Positions 45,301 to 52,131 of a stretch of 52,131 nucleotides of DNA are shown here, piece by piece. Under the pieces are notes generated by a model. The model ran no database searches and had not been told where the DNA came from. It worked only from the letters and a program-made list of their open reading frames with translations. This DNA is from Blautia sp. An249 (GTDB lineage: Bacteria; Bacillota; Clostridia; Lachnospirales; Lachnospiraceae): the NCBI RefSeq assembly GCF_002159835.1, contig NZ_NFJL01000025.1, forward strand, positions 1 to 52,131, in the 5' to 3' direction. Position 1 is the first letter of the stretch. Each line of letters starts with the position of its first letter. The position numbers and the translations under genes are program-made.

Positions 45301-46356
45301 ATGAAAGATCTTTCCCAAAGCGTACAGAAGAGAAACCAGGAGGAAACACCAAAAGAGAAAAAGATCCCAATTCCCAAACATACCATTAAGGACAGCGTAT
45401 TTACCTCTCTTTTCCAGGAGAAGAGATATTTGCTGGAACTTTACAGGACGCTGCACCCGGAAGATAAAAAGGCTACGGAAGACTCTCTGAGGAACATTAC
45501 CATGAAGAACGTGCTGACCGACGGCATCTACAACGATCTGGGATTTCTGGCCGGAGACCGGCTGCTGATCCTGGTAGAGGCACAGACCACATGGACGGTG
45601 AATATTATTCTTCGAGCGCTCCTCTATTTAGCCCAGACCTATCAGGATTACTTCAACAGAGAAAAAGCCGATTTGTACCGAAGTAAGAAAGTGAAAGTAC
45701 CAAAGCCTGAGTTATATGTGATCTATACGGGAAGAAGAGGAAACCGGCCGGAGAGGATTTCGCTCACGGAAGAATTTTTCCGGGGTGAGGAATGTGCCCT
45801 GGAAGTAACGATCAAAGTTCTTTACGGAGACCCGGCGTGGGAAGATACAACTACGAACGATAAAACAGAACTGGACATTATTCAACAGTATATCTTTTTC
45901 ACAAAGGTATATAATGAACAGTTAGTGAAGTACAAAAGAACGAAGAAAACCATTACAGAAACCATCCGGATCTGTAAGGAGCAAAATGTACTGAAAGAAT
46001 ATCTGGAAAGCCGGGAAAAGGAGGTTGTGGATATTATGTCAACATTATTTGATGAAGAACGGATCCTTCAGATTCATATCGAAAACCGAGTGAAAGAGGC
46101 GGCGGAAAGGGCCGCGCGAAAAGCTGCGAAAGCAGCAGCCAAAGCTGCCGCCAAGAAAGCTGCGAAAGAGGTGGAAGAGGTGAAAGAAGAAGCCAGAATA
46201 GAAGCCAAAATCGAAGCGAAAAAGGAGGCCGAAGAAGCCGCCAAAAAGATGTTGAAAACAGGGAAACTTACCATAGAGGAAATAGCGGATTGCCTTACCG
46301 GGCTTTCGGCAGAGGATGTTGAGAGAATAAAAGAGAAACTGGAACAGAAAGTATAA
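45301..46356 (+). CDS. Rpn-family PD-(D/E)XK nuclease (recombination-promoting, transposase_31-like)
   Basis: The 351-residue protein has KDSVFTSLFQEKRYLLELYRTL at the N-terminus and the nuclease core GIYNDLGFLAGDRLLILVEAQTTW (Asp79, Glu93, Gln95), then Rpn-like helices (EQLVKYKRTKKTITETIRICKEQNVLKEYLESREKEVVDIM). The tail (about 262-315) is a repetitive Ala/Lys/Glu helix, followed by GKLTIEEIADCLTGLSAEDVERIKEKLEQ. Rpn proteins cut DNA and promote RecA-independent recombination. The same C-terminus recurs as a remnant at 48521-48643. Confidence 0.82.
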   Translation: MKDLSQSVQKRNQEETPKEKKIPIPKHTIKDSVFTSLFQEKRYLLELYRTLHPEDKKATEDSLRNITMKNVLTDGIYNDLGFLAGDRLLILVEAQTTWTVNIILRALLYLAQTYQDYFNREKADLYRSKKVKVPKPELYVIYTGRRGNRPERISLTEEFFRGEECALEVTIKVLYGDPAWEDTTTNDKTELDIIQQYIFFTKVYNEQLVKYKRTKKTITETIRICKEQNVLKEYLESREKEVVDIMSTLFDEERILQIHIENRVKEAAERAARKAAKAAAKAAAKKAAKEVEEVKEEARIEAKIEAKKEAEEAAKKMLKTGKLTIEEIADCLTGLSAEDVERIKEKLEQKV

Positions 46357-46487
46357 AGCGCTGTATGGTTTGTTTCCCAACATGAATTTTTCGTTCGCCT
46401 TCATTCATGGAATGCCCCGCTATAAGATAATGGATTATTTGGAGCTTTTAGCTTAGCTCTTCTGAATATTTTAGTTTTGGCATGAAA

Positions 46488-46530
46488 AACCCCTTTCGTT
46501 AGATTTCTGTTTTGTCTAACAAAAGGGGTT
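46488..46530 (-). terminator. Terminator of the ku-ligD operon
   Basis: Arms AACCCCTTTCGTTAGA (46488-46503) and TCTAACAAAAGGGGTT (46515-46530) pair with one mismatch. On the minus strand the stem is followed by TTTTTCATG. Confidence 0.8.
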
Positions 46531-46559
46531 CCCTTCAACCGTCCAAAGTTGATTTTATC

Positions 46560-47480
46560 TCATATAACAACCTCTTGTGGTGTCACATCCAGCCGGTATC
46601 CTTTAAATACGGGCTGCCTGAGCACCTGTATGGTATTGGGCATATACTCCACCACGCACACATGGTCCGGATATACCCACACCGCCTGTTCATTCCCGGC
46701 CGGAAGCAGATGAAAGGGATTTTCTCCCGTGACATCCAGTTCTTTCACCGCATCCCGTGTTACGCCGGATGTTACATGACCCTTATACACCAGCGTTCCC
46801 TGCCTGTATTTGGCAAGCACCAGACTAAAGGTATGCTTTCCTTTCTGAATGTATCCGGCAACGATAAACTCTTCATCCGCCATCCGTTTGCACTTGATCC
46901 AGTCACGGCTCCGTTTCCCCATACGATAGATACTAGCTTTGCGCTTCGCCACAATCCCCTCAAGCTCCTGTTGTTCCGCCGCATGATAAAGGGCAGTTCC
47001 CCTTCCTTCACTGTATCTGGAAACCGCTATTCGCCCCGTCTCCCTTACAAGCTCCTGCAAAATCTGTTTCCGGGCAGTCAAAGGCTCCCAGATCAGTTCC
47101 TTTTCTTCCCTATATAAACAGTCAAATGCGACAAAAGCTGCCGGAAACCTGGAGGACTCCAATTCTATCCGGAACTTATCCGTTAAAAGCGTCCGCTTCT
47201 GCAGTGCATAAAAATCCGGAACACCGTTCTTCAGTATCACAATCTCCCCATCCAGGATACATTTCCCGGCTACTTGTTTATGAATCTGCTCCAATTCCGG
47301 GAACCGATTGTTGATTTTTAGATTCCTCTTGTTTCGGAAATCTGCCATGCCACGGTCAAGATATGCCAGCGCGCGGATCCCATCCAACTTCAACTCATAA
47401 ATCCAGTCCGGATCATCAAATGCCTTCTCCTGCGATGCAATCAGCATGGGACTTGCGCCCCTTCCATAAAACAGATCCAT
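46560..47480 (-). CDS. ligD: LigD-type ATP-dependent DNA ligase (ligase domain only)
   Basis: The 306-residue protein has the nucleotidyltransferase core YELKLDGIRALAYLDRG (adenylated Lys31), LDGEIVIL, and AFDCLYREE. EGIVAKRKASIYRMGKRSRDWIKCKR is motif IV/V, and an OB-fold C-terminus follows. It lacks the polymerase and phosphoesterase domains of full LigD. Its ATG overlaps the ku stop (TGATG). With Ku it would join blunt or near-blunt ends. Confidence 0.9.
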   Translation of the reverse strand: MDLFYGRGASPMLIASQEKAFDDPDWIYELKLDGIRALAYLDRGMADFRNKRNLKINNRFPELEQIHKQVAGKCILDGEIVILKNGVPDFYALQKRTLLTDKFRIELESSRFPAAFVAFDCLYREEKELIWEPLTARKQILQELVRETGRIAVSRYSEGRGTALYHAAEQQELEGIVAKRKASIYRMGKRSRDWIKCKRMADEEFIVAGYIQKGKHTFSLVLAKYRQGTLVYKGHVTSGVTRDAVKELDVTGENPFHLLPAGNEQAVWVYPDHVCVVEYMPNTIQVLRQPVFKGYRLDVTPQEVVI

Positions 47481-48268
47481 CAGGCCGTTCCTTTCCGTGG
47501 CTCTTTCCCTGCGCCCGCAAGTTCGAGGCTCTTTTGCAATGCTTCCATAAGATCGATGACATTCGACGGCTCCCCGGAGTCAACCGCTACAATTTCCTGT
47601 CCCTGTATCTTTTTGGTGATCGCTGCCCGGAGCCGTTCCTGATATTCATCATGAAATGCGGCTGCATCAAAAGGCTTCGTCATATTTTCAATCAGCAGCT
47701 TCGCCATCTTCAGTTCAGTCTCATCCAGTTTCATTTTAGGAACTGCTTTGGGCATCTCCATAATTTCATCCTGATAAAACAGCGTCTTAACAATAATCCC
47801 GTCCTTTGTAGGATACAGCACCAACAGTTTCTCATTGGTTCCCATCACTGTTTTGGCGATTGCCACTTTCTTCTGGGAAAGCAGCGACTGGCGGAGCAGC
47901 TCATATGCTTTTTCAGCCCCTGCTTCCGCCACTGCATAATAGTCTTTTTCGTAATAGATCATATTGACTTCTGACATCTTAGCGAACTGGAGGATGTGGA
48001 TGGTCTTGTCCTTTTTCGTTTTAATCTTCTCCAGTTCCTCATTGGTCATGACCACATATTTGCCCTTCTCGTACTCGTAACCCTTGATAATATCGTCACT
48101 TGTTACCTCTTTGTCGCAATGCCTGCAGTATTTTTTGTACTGAATCCGCTGCTTGCTTTCCCTGCAAAGCTGGTTAAAATGTATATCATTATCCACCGTG
48201 GTCTTGTATAATCCCACCGGAATCAGCACAAGCCCCATCGAGATACTGCCTCTATGTGCAACTGCCAT
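47480..48268 (-). CDS. ku: Ku family end-joining protein
   Basis: The 262-residue bacterial Ku begins MAVAHRGSISMGLVLIPVGLYKTT, with FNQLCRESKQRIQYKKYCRHCDKEV and the Ku ring core GYEYEKGKYVVMTNEELEKI. It binds DNA ends as a homodimer and recruits LigD. ATG 48268 has AGAGGTGA upstream. Ku and LigD form a minimal two-gene end-joining unit. Confidence 0.94.
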   Translation of the reverse strand: MAVAHRGSISMGLVLIPVGLYKTTVDNDIHFNQLCRESKQRIQYKKYCRHCDKEVTSDDIIKGYEYEKGKYVVMTNEELEKIKTKKDKTIHILQFAKMSEVNMIYYEKDYYAVAEAGAEKAYELLRQSLLSQKKVAIAKTVMGTNEKLLVLYPTKDGIIVKTLFYQDEIMEMPKAVPKMKLDETELKMAKLLIENMTKPFDAAAFHDEYQERLRAAITKKIQGQEIVAVDSGEPSNVIDLMEALQKSLELAGAGKEPRKGTA

Positions 48269-48437
48269 ACTATCACCTCTCGTTTTTAGGGATAGTATCT
48301 GTTCTGAGGCCAAAAATATGTATCGCCCTGCCTAAAGAGTATTAGTTCCTTGAGGTATATGATTTCCGATGAAAAAATGACCAACTCCCTGTATACTGCC
48401 TTATTTTCTGACCGTATATGTTTCTTCATTATATTTA

Positions 48438-48500
48438 AAGTCTAAACAGAGCTGTTGCTTTAACGGATGTTTTCCGCTTCTACAACAGCTCTTCAGACTT
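48438..48500 (-). terminator. Long stem-loop between ku and the Rpn remnant
   Basis: Arms AGAGCTGTTG (48448-48457) and CAACAGCTCT (48483-48492) are extended by AAGTCTA/TCAGACTT flanks (48438-48444 with 48493-48500) and an inner ACGGA/TCCGC pairing. It probably ended the now-broken Rpn gene. The remaining 48269-48437 stretch holds the ku leader and no gene. Confidence 0.55.
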
Positions 48501-48520
48501 CTTTCATTTAGTAATTCACT

Positions 48521-48643
48521 TTATACTTTCTGTTCCAGTTTCTCTTTTATCCTCTCAACATCCTCTACCGAAAGACCGGTAAGGCAATCCGCTATCTCCT
48601 CTATGGTAAGTTTCCCTGTTTTCAGCATCTTTTCCGCCGCTTC
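48521..48643 (-). pseudogene. C-terminal remnant of a second Rpn-family nuclease gene
   Basis: The minus strand encodes EAAEKMLKTGKLTIEEIADC and LTGLSVEDVERIKEKLEQKV, ending in TAA. It is nearly identical to the last 40 residues of the Rpn gene at 45301-46356, and the DNA is also nearly identical over about 110 bp. The frame stays open about 45 bases more (HHLFLENTEHTV) without homology or a start, then stops. It lies in inverted orientation to the full copy, with ku-ligD in between. Confidence 0.82.
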
Positions 48644-48764
48644 GACGGTATGCTCTGTATTTTCAAGAAAAAGATGGTGGTACTTCTCTATTTATTCATT
48701 GATAAGTATAAAAAAAGTAGGATAAAAGAATTACACAGTTGACGAACAGAGGATTCGCCATAAA

Positions 48765-48878
48765 TTAATCCGCCCATTCACTCCAAGACATAACGGAAAA
48801 GCAAAGCGCAACCACCGCAAAGATAATGAACGTTTTTACGCCGCTCATACCTTTTGCTGTTCCTGCTAGTGTTATCAT
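48765..48878 (-). CDS. Possible small hydrophobic protein (37 residues)
   Basis: The frame reads MITLAGTAKGMSGVKTFIIF then AVVALCFSVMSWSEWAD, one membrane helix with a short acidic end. It starts 10 bp after the RelE-type toxin stop with a weak GAGTGA site. It could be a third gene of the toxin-antitoxin operon or a relic. No family is recognised; support is limited to size, position and hydrophobic pattern. Confidence 0.35.
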   Translation of the reverse strand: MITLAGTAKGMSGVKTFIIFAVVALCFSVMSWSEWAD

Positions 48879-48888
48879 GTTTGTGTTA

Positions 48889-49188
48889 TCACTCAAAAAT
48901 TCTTGTAATATCTTGATATCGGTTAACCACACGGTAAATCTCTAAATACTCGTTGTTTACCTTGTAGATGATCACATACTCTTCCCATATCGCATATTTA
49001 TAGTCTGTCCGAAAGCTGACTCTCTTAGAAAGATCTGCCCCCATTCCCGGAAACATCTGAAGATTTTCAAATTTACCATAAATTTCCTTTATGGTCTTTG
49101 CAGCATATCCCTCATTATCTTCAGCAATGTAATCTCGGATATTCTTTAGATCCTTTGCAACAATCGAATTGATCCGCAGTTTTAACAT
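48889..49188 (-). CDS. RelE/ParE-family toxin
   Basis: The 99-residue protein has the fold pattern LKLRINSIVAKDLKNIRDYIAEDN, then FENLQMFPGMGADL and YKYAIWEEYVIIYKVNNEYLEIYRVVNRYQDITRIF, as in ParE/RelE proteins. I chose ATG 49188; GGGGGAA lies just upstream at the end of the antitoxin gene. ParE types poison gyrase and RelE types cut mRNA; the motif set does not decide between them. Confidence 0.85.
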   Translation of the reverse strand: MLKLRINSIVAKDLKNIRDYIAEDNEGYAAKTIKEIYGKFENLQMFPGMGADLSKRVSFRTDYKYAIWEEYVIIYKVNNEYLEIYRVVNRYQDITRIFE

Positions 49189-49189
49189 T

Positions 49190-49438
49190 TTATTCCCCCA
49201 CAAGTGCTTTCAATTCATCCATCTTTAGCCAACCTTCGCCATCTTTCACTGCTTCTTCAGCTTCCTGTAGCTTTATCAAGAGTTTTTTTTCTGCACGGTC
49301 ACGCTCGTAATCTTCAATATCCATAACAACAAACCGTCCTCTGCCATTTTTGGTCAAATACACCGGTTCTCCTTTGTGACAATTTTTTAAAACTTCATTA
49401 TAATTTCTCAAATCAGATACTGGTAAAATATTAGCCAT
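49190..49438 (-). CDS. Phd/YefM-family antitoxin
   Basis: The 82-residue protein begins MANILPVSDLRNYNEVLKNCHKGEPVYLTKNGRGRFVVMDIEDYE, the standard Phd/YefM DNA-binding N-terminus. The acidic C-terminus should wrap the toxin. It precedes the toxin gene by one base and is probably autoregulated through the palindrome at 49492-49527. Confidence 0.9.
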   Translation of the reverse strand: MANILPVSDLRNYNEVLKNCHKGEPVYLTKNGRGRFVVMDIEDYERDRAEKKLLIKLQEAEEAVKDGEGWLKMDELKALVGE

Positions 49439-49480
49439 ATTCTTTCAACTCCTTTCTTGATATTATTCCTGTTACTTCTA

Positions 49481-49527
49481 TTATATACAAAAAGCTGTAA
49501 AATTCAACGTAAATTTTTACAGCTTTC
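49481..49527 (-). promoter_or_regulatory. Promoter and palindromic operator of the Phd/RelE operon
   Basis: The minus strand has -35 TTGAAT (49503-49508), a 16-bp spacer and -10 TATAAT (49481-49486). A near-perfect inverted repeat AAAGCTGTAAAATT/AATTTTTACAGCTTT (49492-49505 with 49513-49527) covers the -35 and spacer, the expected place for antitoxin binding. Confidence 0.7.
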
Positions 49528-49723
49528 CAAATACACACAAAGGAGCATCTACCGCTATCACTGTAAGAATGAATATTCCGGACGTGATTTCTCACTGAGA
49601 CCGGACCTTGGTTCCAACCGTTCCGGGATGAAGTTTCAATCATTCCGGTAGCGTTCCAACACCTTATAATGAGATTATGCATCGATTTCTCGATGTAAAT
49701 CTTTTATAAGGAGGTCATCTGCT

Positions 49724-51277
49724 ATGACCAAATATCGTGAAATCCTTCGGCTTGCAAGCCTGGGGATTAATCAAACTGGCATTGCCAGTAGTTGTGGATG
49801 CGCCAGAAAGACGGTTCGTAATGTATTGAACCGAGCAAAGCAGCTGGACATCGCATGGCCGTTAAAGGCCGATACCACAGATGCAGATCTGGAAAAACTT
49901 CTTTTCCCGGATAAATATGTTCCATCTGTGGAGCGCAGGTATCCTGATTACAAGTATATCGATAAGGAGATGATGCGCAATGGAGTTACTCTCAAACTAC
50001 TCTGGAATGAATACTGTGAAGAATGCAGACAGGCAAATGAATTACCCCTGATGTACTCGCAATTCTGCTTTCATTACCAGAAACATCGAGAGAAGAAACG
50101 TGCTGCCATGCATATCCCTCGAAAACCCGGAGAGCAGATCGAAGTGGATTGGGCTGGTGATACAGCAAAGGTGATCGATCCGGCAACCGGTGAGATCATT
50201 CCCTGCTATTTATTCATCGGCGTTCTGAATTACAGTCTGTATGCATATGCAGAAGCATTCTTTTCTATGGACATGGAGAGTTGGATCACAGCACATGTCC
50301 ATATGTATGAATACTTTGGTGGAAGTACACGCATGCTGATTCCGGATAATCTTCGTACCGGTGTTGATCATAGTGACTGGTACACCCCAAAGATTAATAA
50401 AACTTACCATGAAATGGCTGAACATTATGACACTGCCGTTATTCCGGCACGTGTCAGGGCTCCAAAGGATAAACCTTCCGCAGAAGGGACTGTCGGTGTC
50501 ATCTCGACATGGATAACCGCAGCAATCCGAAATGAGAAATTTTTCTCACTGGCAGAATTAAACCGCGAAATCCATCGTCGACTGAAAAACTTTAATCAAG
50601 CACCTTTCCAAAAGAAAGAAGGCAGCCGATACAGTGTTTTCCTTTCGGATGAAAAGCCATTTCTCACGCCACTGCCGCCTGCCCCTTATGAATTATCCCA
50701 GTGGAAACAAGCCACTGTACAGTTCAATTATCATATATCCGTGGACAAGATGCAATACTCGGTTCCTTACGAGTATATCCGGCAAAAGGTCGATGTGCGT
50801 TTGACCCGCTCTGTTGTGGAAGTTTTCTATCACAATCAGAGGATCTGTTCCCACAAGCGTCTTTACGGACGTCCCGGTCAGTACAGTACAATGGAGATCC
50901 ATATGCCGGAAGACCATCAGAAATATCTGAAATGGGATGGGAACAGATTTATTTCATGGGCCGAAAAAATCGGCACCAGTACTAGTATTACAGTAAGATC
51001 GATCCTTTCCTCCTACAAAGTGGAACAGCAGGGATATAAAGCCTGCATGGGCCTTCTGAAACTAGCTGATAAATACTCTGTGGAACGTTTGGAAGCAGCT
51101 TGCAATAAAGCACTTTCCTATACACCACATCCCAGTTACAAGAGTGTGAAGAACATCCTTGTTACAGGTCAGGATAAAATCAGTACAAGTACAGACGTAC
51201 CTGCAACACCGCAATCAGAGAATAATGCTTATGGTTATACCAGGGGCGCAGAATACTACGGAGGTAAGAATCAATGA
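49724..51277 (+). CDS. istA: IS21-family transposase IstA
   Basis: The 517-residue protein has an N-terminal helix-turn-helix (LASLGINQTGIASSCGCARKTVRNVLNRAK) and a DDE integrase core with EVDWAGDTAKV, MLIPDNLRTGV and KDKPSAEGTVG supplying the acidic triad. A C-terminal DNA-binding part ends GYTRGAEYYGGKNQ. GGAGG precedes the ATG. The end overlaps istB by four bases (ATGA). Confidence 0.95.
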   Translation: MTKYREILRLASLGINQTGIASSCGCARKTVRNVLNRAKQLDIAWPLKADTTDADLEKLLFPDKYVPSVERRYPDYKYIDKEMMRNGVTLKLLWNEYCEECRQANELPLMYSQFCFHYQKHREKKRAAMHIPRKPGEQIEVDWAGDTAKVIDPATGEIIPCYLFIGVLNYSLYAYAEAFFSMDMESWITAHVHMYEYFGGSTRMLIPDNLRTGVDHSDWYTPKINKTYHEMAEHYDTAVIPARVRAPKDKPSAEGTVGVISTWITAAIRNEKFFSLAELNREIHRRLKNFNQAPFQKKEGSRYSVFLSDEKPFLTPLPPAPYELSQWKQATVQFNYHISVDKMQYSVPYEYIRQKVDVRLTRSVVEVFYHNQRICSHKRLYGRPGQYSTMEIHMPEDHQKYLKWDGNRFISWAEKIGTSTSITVRSILSSYKVEQQGYKACMGLLKLADKYSVERLEAACNKALSYTPHPSYKSVKNILVTGQDKISTSTDVPATPQSENNAYGYTRGAEYYGGKNQ

Positions 51278-52038
51278 CAAATGAAACAACCATCAATAAA
51301 CTGATTGAGATGAGGCTTTCTGTACTGGCAGATGCATATCGCACGCAGTTATCGGATCATTCCATGCAGGAACTCTCCTTTGAAGACCGCTTTGGATTAT
51401 TGGTAGATATTGAATACAATGCCCGCAAAGACAACAAAAGAAAACGTCTCATCAAAAGGGCAGCCTTTGATCAGCCACAGGCAAACATCCATGACATTAA
51501 CTATACATCTGGCAGGAAGTTAAACAAAAGCTTTATTGAGCGCTTGTCAACGTGTGAGTATATCCAGGATAAACATAATATCATCATAACTGGTGCGACC
51601 GGCTCGGGAAAATCCTATCTGAGTTGTGCACTTGGCATGGAAGCCTGCAAACACTACTTTTCAACAAAATATATTCGTCTTCCAGAACTACTCTCAGAAT
51701 TGGCTGTTGCCAGAGGTGAGGGAAAGTTCAAAGAGACAATCAAACAATATCAAAAATATACGCTGCTCATTCTGGACGAGTGGCTGTTGGTTAAACTGAC
51801 CGAAACAGAAGCAAGGGACTTACTGGAGATCATCCATGCCCGGCATCATAAAGCATCAACGATCTTCTGCTCGCAGTTTGCTCCAATGGGGTGGTATAAC
51901 AAGTTTCCAGAAGGACAGATAGCAGATGCCATCCTGGATCGTATTGTTCATGATTCCTATCTGATAGAGATTCAGTATATTGATAAGGAGCATGATAAGT
52001 CCATGCGTGAGATATATGGCATCAAAGAAAACAGTTAA
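51274..52038 (+). CDS. istB: IS21-family helper ATPase IstB
   Basis: The 254-residue AAA+ protein has Walker A GATGSGKSYLSCALG, Walker B LLILDEWLL and sensor segment STIFCSQFAPMGWYNKFPEGQIADAILDRIVHDSY. It is related to DnaC and helps IstA choose and join target DNA. Translation is coupled to istA. Confidence 0.95.
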   Translation: MTNETTINKLIEMRLSVLADAYRTQLSDHSMQELSFEDRFGLLVDIEYNARKDNKRKRLIKRAAFDQPQANIHDINYTSGRKLNKSFIERLSTCEYIQDKHNIIITGATGSGKSYLSCALGMEACKHYFSTKYIRLPELLSELAVARGEGKFKETIKQYQKYTLLILDEWLLVKLTETEARDLLEIIHARHHKASTIFCSQFAPMGWYNKFPEGQIADAILDRIVHDSYLIEIQYIDKEHDKSMREIYGIKENS

Positions 52039-52131
52039 CGGTTCCGTCCCGGAACCATAGGAACATCAGACCGGACTGGTTGGAACCAACCGCCGGTCTG
52101 GGCGGTTCCCGCCAACGGAATATTCAAAGAA

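Larger units (their letters stand above)
49570..52126 (+). mobile_element. IS21-family insertion sequence, apparently complete
   Basis: Terminal inverted repeats TGAATATTCCG (49570-49580) and CGGAATATTCA (52116-52126) bound istA and istB. Inner sub-repeats on both ends contain GACCGG and GGTTCCAACC words, as is usual for IS21 ends. The bases AAGAA occur directly outside both ends (49565-49569 and 52127-52131), a 5-bp target duplication. The size of 2557 bp is normal. Confidence 0.88.

Noticed and set aside
46074..46404. Minus-strand Phe/Ser/Ala-rich frames opposite the Rpn tail
   Set aside because: They are the mirror of the Ala/Lys/Glu repeat coding region and carry no start signals.
48269..48320. 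Sporulation-type (sigma-G) promoter of ku-ligD
   Set aside because: A GATACTAT word is near the ku start, but no convincing matching -35 at the right distance was found.

Overview
The window is a chromosomal segment of a low-to-medium GC Gram-positive anaerobe. Gene content and protein style point to Clostridia, most likely a gut Lachnospiraceae; this is inferred from families and gene order, not from a database match. Coding is dense, Shine-Dalgarno sites are strong, and tRNA-Lys lacks an encoded CCA.

Layout. (1) 1-500: the 5' end of fhs (minus strand) behind a ZTP riboswitch with a terminator. (2) 0.5-4.7 kb: a HAAS/DUF1700 membrane protein, alanyl-tRNA editing protein AlaX, an ECF sigma factor operon with a probable anti-sigma and two membrane proteins, and a HEPN/MNT toxin-antitoxin pair. 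(3) 4.8-11 kb: a complete F-type ATP synthase operon (atpBEFHAGDC, minus strand). (4) 11.2-15.3 kb: a PP2C phosphatase fused through a membrane segment to an M14 metallocarboxypeptidase, followed in the same operon by a membrane Ser/Thr kinase with three extracellular SH3-like repeats. (5) 15.4-19.5 kb: housekeeping genes (DUF4317, yaaA, a phosphodiesterase, tRNA-Lys, trmB). (6) 19.7-28.4 kb: a complete V/A-type ATPase operon (plus strand), then a cluster of DnaA-box sequences. (7) 28.7-34 kb: trxB, a DUF885 metalloprotease, vanZ-glmS. (8) 34-45 kb: a 5-oxoproline (pyroglutamate) and glutamate catabolic region with pxpA, pxpB, pxpC, glutamate dehydrogenase, a D-2-hydroxyacid dehydrogenase, an RraA-like protein, an aminotransferase, a DAACS symporter and a LysR regulator. 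An AT-rich Abi/HEPN gene with candidate structured RNAs on both sides sits inside it. (9) 45.2-52.1 kb: an accessory region with an Rpn-type nuclease, a minimal Ku-LigD end-joining pair, an inverted remnant of a second Rpn gene, a Phd/RelE toxin-antitoxin operon with a palindromic operator, and an intact IS21-family element with 5-bp target repeats at the window end.

How the parts fit. Two rotary ATPases are encoded within 24 kb; neither membrane ring subunit shows the usual sodium-binding residues, so both are predicted to use protons. The phosphatase/kinase pair looks like a PrpC/PrkC-type signalling couple in which the usual PASTA sensor is replaced by SH3 repeats and the phosphatase carries its own outside peptidase; this is the most novel protein architecture here. 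The pyroglutamate region would import a substrate, open 5-oxoproline to glutamate and deaminate it to 2-oxoglutarate, possibly reducing that to 2-hydroxyglutarate. The Abi locus with its small RNA candidates is the best candidate for an undescribed defence or RNA-antitoxin unit.
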